From positions 1-60,173 of the forward strand of contig JAACJK010000183.1 of assembly GCA_013368325.1 (NCBI GenBank): DNA of 60,173 nt, written 5' to 3'. The translations under genes were made by a program, and so were the position numbers. The notes below the pieces were generated by a model. It was not told the DNA's origin and made no database searches. It saw only the letters and a program-made list of their open reading frames with translations. The DNA comes from Ephemerocybe angulata (lineage: Eukaryota > Basidiomycota > Agaricomycetes > Agaricales > Psathyrellaceae). Positions 43,911-57,180 of this stretch are shown one piece after another. Within the stretch, counting starts at the first letter, position 1. Each line of letters opens with the position of its first letter.

Positions 43911-45631
43911 ATGCCCACTGAGCACATCTCCCAGAGCGACGCAGACCAGCTGAACAACTACAACGTTGCCCAGCTCGAGTACGGCCTGCACAAAGACGAA
44001 CTCGCCTATCTGCAGCACCCCGTCCACTACACAGACCGCCGCATGTCCTCCTCCAACGCCTCCACCGCCGACACAGACTCGAGCACCGTCTCGCGCCCCG
44101 AGAAGCGGCCCCCGACCCCGGACGACCACCCGCTGCCCGGCAAAAAGCCGCGCTGGGACGGCGACACCGCCGCCGACGCGGACCGCCTCGACGGCAAGGT
44201 CTCGCTGCCCTCGATCTCGACGTCCTTCGACAACCGCCGCGCCTCGCTGCCGGAGAGCCGCAGCGCCGTGCGCCATGCGCCGTACCCGCCGACGAGCCTG
44301 CGCCAGTCGTATGCCCAGAGCAGCCTCAACAGCTACACCTTCCCGCCCGTCGCCGAGGACCCGTCCGACGCGCGCGCCGCCGCCGCCCGGCCCCGCCTCT
44401 CGACGGACGTCGGCTACGCGCAGTATCCTGCCGACTCGCCGTACCCCCAGTCTGGGCTGTCCAACGGGCTCTCGCCGTACTCAGAGTCCGACAGCTGGAG
44501 CCACTCCCCCAGCGGCATCGTGCGGCCCAACTCCACCCCAGGCCAGCTGCACAGTCCCCCGATGAAGTACGACGATGCCATGCGCCATGCCTCCTTCTCT
44601 GGGCCAGTGAGCCAGCAGCAGCAGCAGCAACAGCTCTTCCAGGGCTCTGCCCGCATCTCGGGCCAGCAGCACGAGCGCAGGCAGGTGCAGACGATCAAGA
44701 GCGAATGGCAGTTCACGAACAACGATTTTGTCCTCCCGCCCCAGAACGGCTCGCACTACTCTCCCCCCATGGCCCCAGCGCCCCCAAGCCTCAACGGAAA
44801 CGGCACCTCGCCAGGCAGGTCGCCCCCCGGCGTCGGCACCCAGTCGACCCTCGTCGATCGCCCCCAGCGCAAGCGCGGCAAGCTGCCCAAGGAGACCACC
44901 GACTACCTCAAGGCCTGGCTGCACAGGCACTCCGACCATCCTTACCCCAGTGAGGAGGAGAAGAAGCAGCTCTGCCACGCGACCGGCCTGAGCATGAGCC
45001 AGGTTTCCAACTGGATGATCAACGTCAGTACTGTCTTGATAGGCTTTTTTTTATCCATACGCTGACGGGCTTGCAGGCACGCCGTCGCATCCTCGCGCCT
45101 GCACACCGCGCCGCGAGTGGGCCAACCACCACCGCGCCCTTTCCGCCCCCGGGGCGTAGCGCCTCGCTCTCCGGCCTGCTCGACAACAGCCGCCGCTCCT
45201 CCATGCCCACCCAGGACAGCCTCCAGCTCTACCACCCCATGTCCCTCCAGTCGATGCCCAACACGCCCTCGGGCCACCACGCCTCGGACTACCGCATGCT
45301 CAGCGGGATGAACAGCTCGCGCAGCCACCACCACATGAACGGCGGCCACAACCTCGAGTACAGTTCGCGCGGCCATCTCATGTATTCGACCAGCGGCAGC
45401 CACCAAGGCAACGGCCACTCGAGCTACCACGCGCTTGCGAACGACGTCCCGCTCTCTGCTCCCCCAACGCTCTCGGGAAACCCCTTCACGCAGCCGCACG
45501 GCTCATCGCATGGGGGTGGCGGGTACGGCGGTGGGCTGAGCCCCCGGCTCCCTTCCGCAACCAACGGCGGCACCTACTTTGACTCGGGCAGCGCGCCTGG
45601 ATCTGGCTACGGAACGCCCCAGCCGCAATAG
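43911..45631 (+). CDS. TALE (KN-type) homeodomain transcription factor
   Basis: A DNA-binding regulator of the TALE class, to which yeast Cup9/Tos8 and several fungal developmental regulators belong. Two exons (43911-45023, 45077-45631) join in phase to 555 residues. The N-terminal 300 residues are Ser/Pro/Gln-rich, with a QQQQQQQ run and SP motifs. The homeodomain spans about residues 315-380: KRGKLPKETTDYLKAWL, the three-residue TALE insertion in HSDHPYPSEEEKKQ, and the recognition helix SMSQVSNWMINARRR. The intron splits the recognition helix just before ARRR. The C-terminus is Gly/Ser/His-rich. An in-frame ATG at 43809 would add 34 residues of Arg-rich leader that look like UTR, so 43911 is preferred. 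GC-rich, C-ending codon use sets it apart from its neighbours. Target genes are unknown. Confidence 0.92.
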
Positions 45632-48600
45632 TCGCCGTTCCCCTCTCTTTTTTTCTGTATTAACCTTTTTTTGATACCCATCCTGCCGCAATCTCTCTAC
45701 CCTGCACATACCCCTTCGCCTAATGACGGACACTTTTGCCGCTCCTGCGCCTGTACATTCCCCTTCTTCGCTCACGAAAAACGGACTCCTTCTCCCTTTG
45801 TGCTCCATGCTTGCTCGCTACCCTTTCTTCGGACACTCTTTTGCTCCCTTCCATCGCACCCACCCGTCTTGCCCGCCGGCGCCAGCTCGCATGATCATCG
45901 AACGAATGCACTCAAAAATCGCCTCCCACGTTCATAAATCTCGCTCGTCTGCGCCCATCATCACGCCTCTCCCTGCATTGTGTTTTCTGGGTCCCTTCTT
46001 TCCGTTTTGGACCTCGATGGAGATCCCCCATCTCTCGAGCCCCCTTTTCCTGTCCTCTCACGCTGTCGCGTGCGGGATGATAAGGTCGGTTGGGTCGCGC
46101 GCGGGTCTGGGGCAGCGCGTCTTCCTCCCCTCGTTCCGAGTATCTTTCTTTATCTTTCCTTTATTAACCGCCGCTCCTTCATGTTTCTTTCCTTGGGTTC
46201 TGTGCTGCCGGGTCGCTGTGTCTGTGTCTATCCGTCCATCTGTGTCTATCTATCTATCGCTGCCTACTCACTCTCCTTCCCTCTACTCTCGCTATCCCTC
46301 CCGTTTTTTATAACTGTCTGCTGTTTTTATTTTTGATGCTTGATGCTGTACCATGCCATTGACGAAACCCATTATACTCACGAGTGTATATCTAGCGTAC
46401 AAATGTAACCTCCTGTAATATCTGTTCTGTTTCGTGTACACAAAAATCTTTCTTTGCCTCCTCCTGTGGTTCATTTGGACTCTTGCTCGGTTGAGGCCCC
46501 GGTCAGCTGGACTCCGAATGAATGCACTGGGAAACCTTGTTTGGATTGGAGAACCTTCCACTCACGTATGGGGCCCCGCACGGCGGTCCTCGGACTCTAG
46601 GCTAGGCGCTCGTCTGACTCAATACACTCCCTAAGTATGTAAGAATTCTTTCTTATCTAGAGCTGGATCACTGAATGCACGATCGCTTTGGGAGTGGGGT
46701 TTGTTTCCGCATTACTCTATTTGATAAAGCGCTCATTCGACTGGCTCTTCTCGAGACGGAAGTAATTTTGGCGATGGTACGAATTGGGTTCGCGGCTGTT
46801 CGCGGTCTGGCCGCCGGGGGAACGCTGTATTTCAAATATGTAGTTCATTGTTATGTTCTAGGAATTGGAATTGGGGTGCGATTGGGAAGGACCCACTCGG
46901 GTGGAAGGAACTTGGAACTTGGGCTGGGAACCTGGGGCTGGATTTCAGGAACGTGCTGCTGCTTATCGCATCTAAGCGCGAGGCACCGTATCCTTGCACG
47001 ATGGCACGCACGCGTTCTACCCGGGTGGCAACGCTCGACTGAATGTGCATCTGTAGAAAAAAGAATAAGCGTTGGGAAGGTCCTATTCTAAGGAAATGAA
47101 TTGGATCTCAGCGGCGCCTGCGCTGTGCACCCACCCCATCGCATCGCAATCTCGTCCCACGGCGAACGAGCGTTCAAGTTCTGTGTGCGCACAGTGGGGG
47201 CTATAGAGTAGTTAGATTAACCAGCGCTTTGTTGTTTTGTGAGTCAATGTATGTAGTGTGGGCGCGGCCTTATCTACATACGAAAGCAACACGAAGCAGT
47301 TGTTGTATTTCACAATCGTTCGGCTCGACGACGATTCAGAAGCCGTTGTTCTCGTATTGTACTTGGGTTTGTTCATTGTTGAGCCAGGTTCTGACTGCGG
47401 TACCTACCATAACACTACCGATATACTGGAGAGCTGTACGTTACTCCCTCCCACCCCTATGCGCGCGGGGCCTTTCAAGTGGAACGAGCGCCTGAGGAAT
47501 TCCGAGCAATATTCAAGAAGTTCATTCGCGCTGTGCGATCGAGTGCGGCCCTACTTACTCGTTTCTCCCTGCCCGTGCGACGCACGACCCTGGGCTCCCA
47601 CGTAGGCTATCATCCCTGGCGAGGCACTGGGGCGCAATGTAGCCGCACTGGGTAGGGACGTGGCCATAGAAAGTTATTATGTACGGTGTCTTCCTTCTCA
47701 GCACCATCCGCGCCGGGCCTCAGCAAAAGCTGTGAGCTTCGTGCTGGCTATTACCCCTTCGTTAATGCAATGTTGCTTTTCCGGGATATAGTGCCTGTGT
47801 AGCTAGGTAGGGAGGCAGTCAGTAATATAGGAACGCTTTGAATAGAACCTGAAGAAGCCCGAAATTGCGGGCGGAGGAAGGGCTGCTATGTGCGAAGCCA
47901 GGATTTTCGATCGAAGCTCGTCTCTCGTTCGCCGGTACGCCGCCGTGCGCTTCTAGCGCTCCGTTCGAATGCTCGCTGGGGTTCAGAGGCTTGTATTCTT
48001 TTGGACTAGGGTGGTGCGTTACGCGAAGGCTTACGGTGGTAGTGTGGTAAAGACTGAGTGTTCCTGCAGGGTGAATGTTTAATGGATATTGAATGTTCAA
48101 TTTATAGATGGAAGAAGGAAACAAGTTCATGCGAATACAAACCGCCGCAGAGATTACAATTCAGAGTCGTACTAGTAGGCGCGCAGTGACGGCCGTCACC
48201 GAGATCAACCAGGGTCTGTGTGGATATGGGCGCTTGAATTTTCCATTGGAACGCCCCAGTCGCGATCGCGACGCGAGGATTTAGGCTTCCCACACTCATT
48301 TCGCTCGCGACCCAGTCGCTTGCTGCGTGAATGTTACTCGACATCAGGTCCGACCAGCAAGCTTAAGCCTAAGTAGCATCGGAGCGGGATCCATGAATGG
48401 TTCTCCGAGTCGTCCTGAATGAATTACTTTGGTAACAATCTATCCTCCCCTCCCTCGCCAGTGCGTCGGAGATGCGAGCCTCTCCAGCGGGTCTTGCGAG
48501 GACCTCGAGGCTCGCAACTTGTAACGTGATGGACCCAAGTATCCCCTACGCCGGCGTCTTTCCTGGAGCGAAACGAAGATCACAGCGAGGACTCCACCCG

Positions 48601-51600
48601 TAGCCTCGCTAGGAACCTATGCCCGTTCCGCCGCCGATAATCCCTTGCACATAGTCGGTCCTGACGCGTCTGACGTCCAATAATGGCACGTCCCCTCTAT
48701 CATTCATTTAATCTGACTGATAACGTTGGCCTCGGGGCTGCAGCGGCCCTTCCCCTGTCTCTGCCTAACCAATGTCGACTTTTCAAGACGATCCACCGAG
48801 AGCAAACGGTGCTTTCGCAGCGCGTTTCTCCGACGTTCCCAGACTAAGGTGCCTTCCTTCCAGGTAATTGAACTTTAAAGTGGATATTGAGGAACCCGTG
48901 TTCGCGTGTTACGATACTCGAGAGAAAAAGATACGCGCCGCCGCCATGAGTATGAGTTCAGGAGGCTGTAGAGATCCGAGTCCCTCCAGGTTACTGAATT
49001 GTTGCGATCTGGTTGGTGTAAATAGTGTGTAGTCATCCAGGTCGCCTCGCGGTGATGAGATTCCTCTGACCAAAAAGAGGCCTTAACGGCGCCGGGGGTT
49101 CGTTAGTTATGTTACTCTCCTTCCAAGCGGGCCTAGTAGTCGGTGACTTCGCGTCAGTGAGCATAGGCGCAATTTGAACATTTTCTGTCTGTGTCACGGC
49201 GATCTGCAGTGAGATAGATAGATAATCGCGTAGACGAGAGAATAGAGAATGTATTGGAAATAACACCGTGCGCGCCTGATAGCAGTAGCTCTGATAACAG
49301 CTTTCTGCGTCGTCGGGCTTGAGGTTCACATGCTTCGGGACGGGGTTGTGAATGCCCGACGGGCGTCTGGGGAGTGCTGTCCTCCGAAATCGGTGACGAC
49401 GATCAGGAAGCGTATGCACAGAGAAGATGCAACGGATGCAGAAGCTCGGACCGTATGTACTCAGAGCTGAAGAAGAGATATGGGGGTTACCTGAGCATTA
49501 CGACCACCGATAGGAGCATTGCCATCTTCGTGATGAACGGCCTGATATATCAGATGGCAACAAAATTGCCAAATGATGCAGAATGTTGGCCTCTTTTCTG
49601 CAGATAGCAGTATTAGGCGCCTGGCGTAGAGAGTGACTCGGAGTGCGACGTGAGCTGGCGCCTCTGGATCAGAAAGACGAGGCAACGGCGTACCTGGAAG
49701 ATTTGGACTTCTCCTTCCTATTTTGAGCGCCGGGCGCTCGATCGGAGCGCTCGCCGCGCGCTTCCCCATTTCAACGGATTCTCACCCCGGGCCAAACGCG
49801 CAGGCTCTGTGGCACGCACTGGGGCTCCAATGAGATAGATATATTAGCTCGCGTCTTGGTGTCGGGGCATCCCTCTAATTATTCCAGCCCGAGTTTAGGC
49901 TCCGTAAATTCGATCCCGAGAGCTGGAGCACCTTGTGCATCCGAATTCCATTGTGCGAGTCAAATATACTTTCGAAGATCATCAGCTCGAGCTCAACGCC
50001 GTGCAGGTCCAAAGGCGTTCAGCATCCAGAGCTCTCCTGCCTCGAGGCAAGGAATACCTCACGGCATACTGTTTCTTTCGCCTGGGCGCGAATCCGATAC
50101 GTCTCGTATTTCCGAATCTCGGGTGATTGTATGTATGTGCATCATGTTTCAGCGCTTGGACTGAGGTTCATTAGCAAGGAACGCTGGTGTATCCTTGTGA
50201 GCGCGATCCGGCCCCTCACATCACTCAGCTAAGCTCGGGGAATTGTCACCTTCAAAGATTGTGGAGTGATCTAATTACGCATATACTCAGCGGAACCGTC
50301 TAGGTCTCTGACAGAAACGGGAACAGCGAGGGACCCGGCGAGCACCTTCCCTGTAGGCCTCAAATGCTGCTGCCGCTGAAAATGAGGGAAATAAAGAGTG
50401 AGACACATGATATGATCAGGTTCCGGGAATAAAAGTAAGATTGAACTCGCATTGAGTGAAACGGACAGCGCGGACCAAAAACCATACTCATATTAATGCT
50501 CGAAATTTGGTGTGTACTCTTCCACCTTTTTATGAGCCGGTTTGGATATATTGTGATCGCTTTGGGGGGCGAAAGCAGGTCTTTTACATGGTGGGTGATA
50601 ATTGGGTGATAACGCGTTAGAGGCGTGACCTGGGTAACTTAAGCGCCGCGCCTAGTCTATTCAATTTCTAGTATCGCGCTGCCGGTTCTTCAGCCCTAGT
50701 AGAGCTAGTTGTACGTCCTGTGACGCGTGCTTCAACACGCTTATAGAGGCTAAGTGCTATGCTCTCGAGTGAGCACCCCTCTCTCGTAGAATTTGGTGGC
50801 GAAGCGACCAATCGTTGACTAGCGCGATCATATTTAGGCGCCCCATGGTCCCCACCCATCTCAACTCGAGTTAAAAGGCCTCTAAGTACATCTCAACAGG
50901 GAAGGAACACCCGGTAAGTATGCTTCTTACTGGGAGCTACACTTGTAGTGACGATATAAATCAAAGGTTATTCCGCTATATGAAAAGGTTAAAACATCAC
51001 GGCGCTGGCAGCGATGATCTCGAGCGCCCCAGCTCCCGACCGGACCAGGGGACCTATCATCTTGAACGTAATGAGGATCAAAGCATCGGTGCAACCGGCG
51101 CAACAGCAAAGCAGCGCTAATCGCTGAAAATTGCCGGAGGGATACTTTATGGGTCGAGAGAGCCTATCCACTTCGACGGCGGCCCAAGTCCGTTTGAAAG
51201 AAATTGCCTTCGGTACGTATGTAATACAGGGGCCTACGGACTTGAGGTGGAAGGCCGGAATCATCAAGAGTGCACCAGCTCGATGCGCGAAAGGAAGCAC
51301 AGACAGCACAATAGAAAAGGGGCTGCGGGGTAATTAAAAGTGGATTCGATGGATTCGAAACACCTACAGGACTAAGTTTGTGGCGCTTCTATTGAAGTTC
51401 TACACCTACCAAATCCTTGCTAGCCGCACACTTCGCGATCGTAGCTACGTTTGCAATCAATGTACCGAAGTACGCTCTAATCATCGGATACCTGACCTAC
51501 AGCAGATACAATGGGTTCAAACACTCGCTGGACTATGTGGGTGGCAGGCAGTCATGATATCAGACTTGTCCCAAGATGACGCGCATCACACAGCGCTGAC

Positions 51601-54600
51601 CTCCACCCTGTTAGGAAATTTCACGAAGAGAACTTTTGCTCAGTCAACAGGAAATAATCCCAGCCCAGATTGGAGACGAATACTGCGGTGACGCGCCTTC
51701 CCGACTATAAGCGCTTTGGCTTCGAGTGGGGTATGTGAGAACACGGTCCGGGCGGGTAGTGGAGAGCGCTTGAAGCTCGGTGCCAACACATGAGCTCGCA
51801 TGATCGTCGATATCCAAGCAGGTACAGAAAACCCACGACGATGGAGAAAAGCGGGGTAGAAGCGCATTGTTTAGAAACCCCGATGCACAGGTCAGCAGCC
51901 ACAACACCGAAGAGCCGTCAGGACATAATGAAGAGAGCTGATCCAGTTACGGAACACGATTCGGACACCCACAGATAGCGAGGCACCATCCACATTTCAA
52001 ACAGGTCCTTCGAACGGGTGCAAACCTAGAGCCATAGCCCTATGTAGAAGACCTCGGAGAGAGGGTGGCTAACCTCAAATCTCCGAAGGTCCGTAGGTAC
52101 GTATCTATGGTGTCATGATCAAATGGACAATGGGATGGGAATGTGATACTTCGGGGAATTGGTTGGGACTTGCCATAAATCGTTGAAGAAGCCCTGGGTG
52201 CGGTCCGCCTTGTTTCGTTCCGACTCGTGAAGAGCCATTTCGAGTATTTCTAGATCTGATGTGCTGCTACAGTTGAAGGTCACCGTCAGGCTGCATCCTT
52301 TGGCGGGGTATTTTCGACCCCGATGATGGCGGTTCGCAGTTGACCGGAGTCTACCGCGTCGGGAGAGCGCGCTTCTAAAATAGGAATTAACCCAAAAAAG
52401 AGTAGATTCGTACCAAAGCTATTCGCCCATAAATGTTGCTCGTCTGGGCAGCGAGCGAAGAAGGTTTGATGGCGCCTTCGCCATTTGCCGACGACCCAGA
52501 AACCTAGATCCCGAGGCCAGGATAAAAAGGGATGGAATTCTGATATGTTCCGCATCTGAGCCTCCAGGTTCCATCCAGAAGCCCCTGAGCATATATCGCA
52601 AGGAAGTGGCGGTCATGTCAGGGTGGCCGCTGTTCTGCCCGTCGTGCAAGTTATAAAGGACGCTTTGGCGTCGCGTCGGGAACGCGCGCGATCAGCTCAA
52701 AGCTCAGGGGTTATACATGGGTATTGCAGGAACGATGTTTTGGGCCAAGTACTTGAGGAGAGTTCGACTTATCCATCTAAGAACAGCGAAGGGCGGTGAG
52801 ACGCCGGTAGCGCCATGATCCATCTCTGGACTGTACCCCGTAAGGACGGACAAGACGGAAGCAAAATAAGTAGGCGAGAAATTCTGATGATTGCATTCGC
52901 ACATAAGGGGAACGTCGCCGTACAGTTCGCCTAACTTACGGAGGAGTACCTTGGCAGCAGGCGAGCGGGTTTAACACCTCTTTAGGGACAATCGATCGAG
53001 TCCTAGAGACAGAAAAAGTCAATTTTGTCAGGCTGTCAAGTCGAAGAATCGACGCGTCGATCTATCGACAGAGGAATCACCTGTCTCTTCCAGTCTTAAT
53101 ATCACACTGATAACGGGGTCTCCGGATTGGAGAAAGCCTCGTGATACTGTTCTTCTTACTCACAGGTCCACAGGGCCTTACTGGGGTTTGGTTTGGCTTT
53201 AGTTATCTTCGGATTATTATTCCGCTGAGATCGTCACCTGAGCTTGCAGGATGTTCCGACCCAGACGAAGAACAGAATTACGGACTTTGTCTTGGCGTGC
53301 TGAGATTGTGCCTTGATATATATCTGGCACGTCTTCTGCTCTATCGGTATGAGGAGGTCTCTCATCGATAGACGGGTTTCGGGACTACTCCTTCCTCCGC
53401 CACCACCGCGGTCGCAAAAGTAGGATGACGCGACTGCGCCACTTCTATCACATGGTACTATAGGTAGACACATAATTTGGGTCGTTATCAGGCAGTTAAG
53501 CCATTCATTAAAAGAAACAGCTCGACCATGTTATTGTTCTTAGCTGAGCGAGCACTAGTGGAAAGAGGCATATTCAGACCCCTGGGCCTTGTTTGACGTT
53601 ACGACTGATAACGGCTCCTGAAGCGAAATAACGAGAACATAGACCATGGCGTTGGTCCAATACGCCAGCATGATGTACCTATCGTGGCAGAGCGGACATG
53701 ACGAGGAAAGAAGATAGCATCCGAAGCCGCCGAGCATCTGACCATGGTACTCATGGAGGGAGCGCACCATTCAACCCTCTTTCCAGCAATATGGCAACGT
53801 ATAGGAATGTTGGACGATATGCCCGCGATGTGAAGAAGTAGATAGAAACATGGGTACCATGTGAGCCCGGAGTATCCGCCGCAGGGCATACCTCACGAGC
53901 TCGGCAACAAATGTCCTCCAGCTATCGAGTGCAAACGCCATTTACCTATCGACGCAGTATGGGATCGCTTCGGAGGGCGGCGTCATCTGTGAACGAGAAT
54001 GAAGGAGATCATTGTACATATGCGGAGAGTCGGCGAGCGCTAAGTACAGCCTGCAGTTGCCGCCCAGTTGCCCAGCTAAGCCGATAGAGTGGGAGATTGC
54101 ATCGGATGCGCTTTGTTCGGGGTTTAGTGCTGGACCCACGGAGGAGTTGCTGCGGTCCATGTACACCACACCCAATACAGTTTGCGATGCGTTGGAGGAG
54201 CACTGATGTACCATGATACATCCACGAAACGCGCAAAGAGAGTTGATAAACGGCTAGAATTAAGGTGGTGCCGGTCGATTCGTCGCTTGAAATGCCGCTG
54301 CGAAGGTGTCATAAGACCGAAAACAGTGCGGCAACGGAGTGGAATCCATGTTTCAGGCGGAAAGCAGCAGTGGAAATCTCGAGGAACAACCAGTCTTGCC
54401 ATGAAGATAGTATGGAACGGGATGACCATGTGTCGAAGTTGTCCACACGCGTCCACAAGGACCCATAGAGGAGATTTTGAGAAGCGTCATGTCAACGTCA
54501 AACTAAGTTTCATACGATTGCAGTTTGCACAATCGCGGAGTTATCAATACTTGTGCGGTCTTAACCTACCCTAAGTTTGGTCGGTGTCCTATGACAGGAG

Positions 54601-54737
54601 AAGCCACTCATCAAAGAAGGACTTGTCCGCAGCCAAGCAAGCTAAGCTCTGGAAGAACATAAATAGCTTTCGAGTTAAAAATGCGGCCGGAGATACGAGT
54701 GTGAAAGACGAACCGTCATGGGTACTTCAGCGCTATG
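45632..54737. other. 9.1-kb interval without recognisable genes
   Basis: No conserved protein, transposon domain or structural RNA could be recognised on either strand. 45640-46330 is pyrimidine-rich with T runs and tctatctatc repeats, probably the long 3' UTR and downstream flank of the homeodomain gene; a 196-codon frame there is low-complexity and judged non-coding. From 46.6 to 54.7 kb stops are frequent in all frames. Slightly protein-like short frames exist at 53770-53555 and 54214-53942 (minus) and 54584-54769 (plus), but they could not be joined. The stretch could be degenerate transposon DNA, regulatory DNA or a non-coding transcript. Confidence 0.4.
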
Positions 54738-56522
54738 TCACCCATATGAGGGAATGGCCGGAGCGATAACAACTCCAATATTGCGCCCACTTCCTACTGC
54801 CTGATCGAAGAGATTGACGAGCTCAACATCCCAAGCGGTGTCTTTCCCACCATCGCGTTCCGACAAACCTTCCCATATACTAAGTTCTTCTCGAAGCCAC
54901 TGGAGACGATCAAGAAGTATAGCAGACTCGATTGCCGATCCAAGGAAGCAACGGAGAGTATGCAGACTTTCGACCTGCTTCTCTAGCACAGGATCGCGTA
55001 AGTCCTTCACGTCCTCAACCTCCCATTGAATCCCTAATCTTTGCCCCGCAGTGTTGAGAAAATGTTGCCAGCCGTTGGTGTACGCAGAATCTGGGAGCTT
55101 CCCAAGACGCAGGCCCGCCTCTGTTATGCCTATACCCAGGGGTTGAGTTGCATAGTCGGAAGTCTTGGCTTGAATGAGGCGGTCGAAGGTAGGCTGGGGT
55201 GGTGAAGTGTCTGCGTTTTCAGTTCCAGGCTCCGACCGTGGTTGAACCCACCACTTTACAGGGACATCAGACGAATTCAAGACCTTCTTTCCCTCTTCTT
55301 TGTCTTCGGAGTCCTTTTCCCGACGCCGATAGAGAGGTGTCGAATCATGCGACTTGGAGAGCAGGGTGCCCAACAGTGCGCGCCAAACAATTTTCCGTGT
55401 CGCCAACTGCACACTTGGACGGAGTGTCGACTCGCCTGCCTTGGGATCTTCGTGAAGCCAGGTTAAAGGTATCTGGGCAGCCAGGTGGTATGCAGATGTG
55501 GGCAGCGGATATTCCGTCGCTGGCATGTATGAGCGGACGGCGTGCGACAAGGGATAGTCTATGTTGGTTGAAAATCTATGAGTTCGCCGAAGCCATGATT
55601 ATATTAGAAAAGACACACCTCCCGGGTACATTAAATTATAGCAGCACCCAACTGCGATAATTGCAAGTGGATCCCATGCGCGCGCTAGGTTTGAGTCCGT
55701 CACTGAAGAGAGAAATGCCTTCAACATGTCAGGCGTTAAGGAACCGCAGGCATGCAGCGCAACAAATAAGACCCTGGGTCGTGGTTCGGGGTCACTTGGT
55801 TGGCCAATCCAGTCGTCTACAGCCTGCAGCAAAGAATCGGGGGTGACCAGCATGGTTTTGTGGTCGATCCTATTGTTGATTTCGGCGGTGAAGGTATCGA
55901 GGCGACGTTCAGGCAGTTTTCCCCGTCGTTCTGCGCCCTCGGTCTGACCATGGTCGGCATCTAATGCTAGTAGTCTAGCTCTCGGAAACAGAGCGCCTAG
56001 CGCTCGAGTCAAGTACCCTTGCCCAGCCCCGACATCTACAATGTGCAACTGCCCTTCGAGACGATGCGCACCTCCACGGCTGTCGTTCGAATCCACCACA
56101 TCTTTCACGTAGTTCGCCATGCGGTGTACTTCATGAAGCTTCTTGGGAGACATTCCCTTCGTTGTCGGAAGCGGTCGCAAATTGGGCATATGTATTGGTT
56201 CTCGAGGGATTTGAAGGGCTCGGATATTGTCGATGAAACTTCTCAAATCCTTCGGCAGGTAGTCTCCTCCCACTCCGGCGGCATAGTAGTGAGTGAGGTC
56301 TTCTGAAGATACCGACCATTCGTCGGAGATGACTGTCAAAATGCAATCGTTGGGATGGGTCGTTAGCAAGGAGCGATGGTTGGCGAGAAGGTCGGCGAGG
56401 TGCCTGACTCGGAGGACATCATTGGTGGGAGAGTCGGAGGCCATCACGAACTGATTCGCCGCCGACACGATCATGTTCTTCTCTGAGTCTGACCACCATG
56501 AGCCACCATGACAGGTTTTCAT
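54738..56522 (-). CDS. METTL25/RRNAD1-like methyltransferase-domain protein
   Basis: Two exons (56522-55619, 55558-54738) join in phase to 574 residues. Features in order: an N-terminal helical region; the conserved MSPKKLHEVHRMANYV; the SAM-binding motif I IVDVGAGQGYLTRAL; the acidic motif RLLALDADHGQTEGAERR; FVALHACGSLTPDMLKAF; and AVGCCYNLMYPGG. The HACG and GCCYN motifs are diagnostic of the METTL25 family, whose members are putative methyltransferases of poorly known substrate. After the intron the protein continues with DYPLSHAVRSYMP and a helical C-terminal domain (YTNGWQHFLNTAGQRLGI; RCFLGSAIESAILLDRLQWL), as in full-length relatives, so the gene looks complete. The intron donor is gtgtgt. 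The start at 56522 is the first ATG of the open frame; MASDSPTN further in is an alternative. Confidence 0.88.
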
Positions 56523-57180
56523 ACGTCAGCCTATCAACAAGGCAAAACTCTCCTCAACTTTTTCTACCGATTCTCTGGGTGTATCCCAGGCTTGTCCATC
56601 GAGCATAACCCAAGTACATGCATAGGACAAGGCATCTCGAAGGATCTATTGGGGCTGGCATGATGACCAGAAAGATCCCAAGATGATGAAGGCAAGCCCA
56701 TCTCTGAGTCCTAAGGATATCTCATTCATACTAATTCTGATCCCCGACATCGTAGTTCTAGTTAGGCCTACAATGATTACTGGGCCTCCCATTTCCCCGA
56801 TGTACACCTCCTGGAAGTCCCGAGATCTGAGTTTGTCGTAACAACTGGTTCATGGACAGATCCTGCCCACTCTTACATGTCCGGGTCCGATCACAGTGAT
56901 AGCAGGCCGTCGATGGTTGGTCGATGGCACATTCGGTCTGACTACTACTATGGAGCGGGCCGCTTAGTCACCACCTATTTGGAACAGCGGCAAAATCGGC
57001 TGAGGAAAGAAAATCGGATTTTTGGACTATTTATCTATATTTATTTGGGACCTACACGCGCCTGCAGGAGTGCGCGAGGTGGGTGTGAGGCACATTGCGC
57101 AGCATAAAACTCGAGTATTTCGGGTAGAGCTGTACCTCCTGTAGTCCTCAAACTATATACTCGCTTTTTTATCCATCCGA
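56523..57180. other. Divergent spacer between METTL25-like gene and DDE transposase
   Basis: This contains the METTL25-like promoter and the left flank of the DDE element. The decamer ggcaaaatcg near 56989 also occurs near 60103, beyond the transposase, in the same orientation. It might mark element ends, but it is too short to be sure. No terminal inverted repeat was found. Confidence 0.35.

Noticed and set aside
44027..45499. Several long antisense and shifted open frames over the homeodomain gene
   Set aside because: The gene is GC-rich, which depletes stops in other frames. The sense frame has the homeodomain and an in-phase intron.
45723..46313. 196-codon plus-strand open frame after the homeodomain gene
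   Set aside because: It lies in a pyrimidine-rich, T-run-containing stretch, encodes a Ser/Pro/Phe/Leu-rich low-complexity sequence, and has no start context or homology I recognise. It is most likely 3' UTR.
53555..54214. Hydrophobic minus-strand fragments that might be a multi-pass membrane gene
   Set aside because: I tried to join 54214-53942, 53940-53890 and 53770-53555, but phases and motifs did not agree, and no family signature was found.
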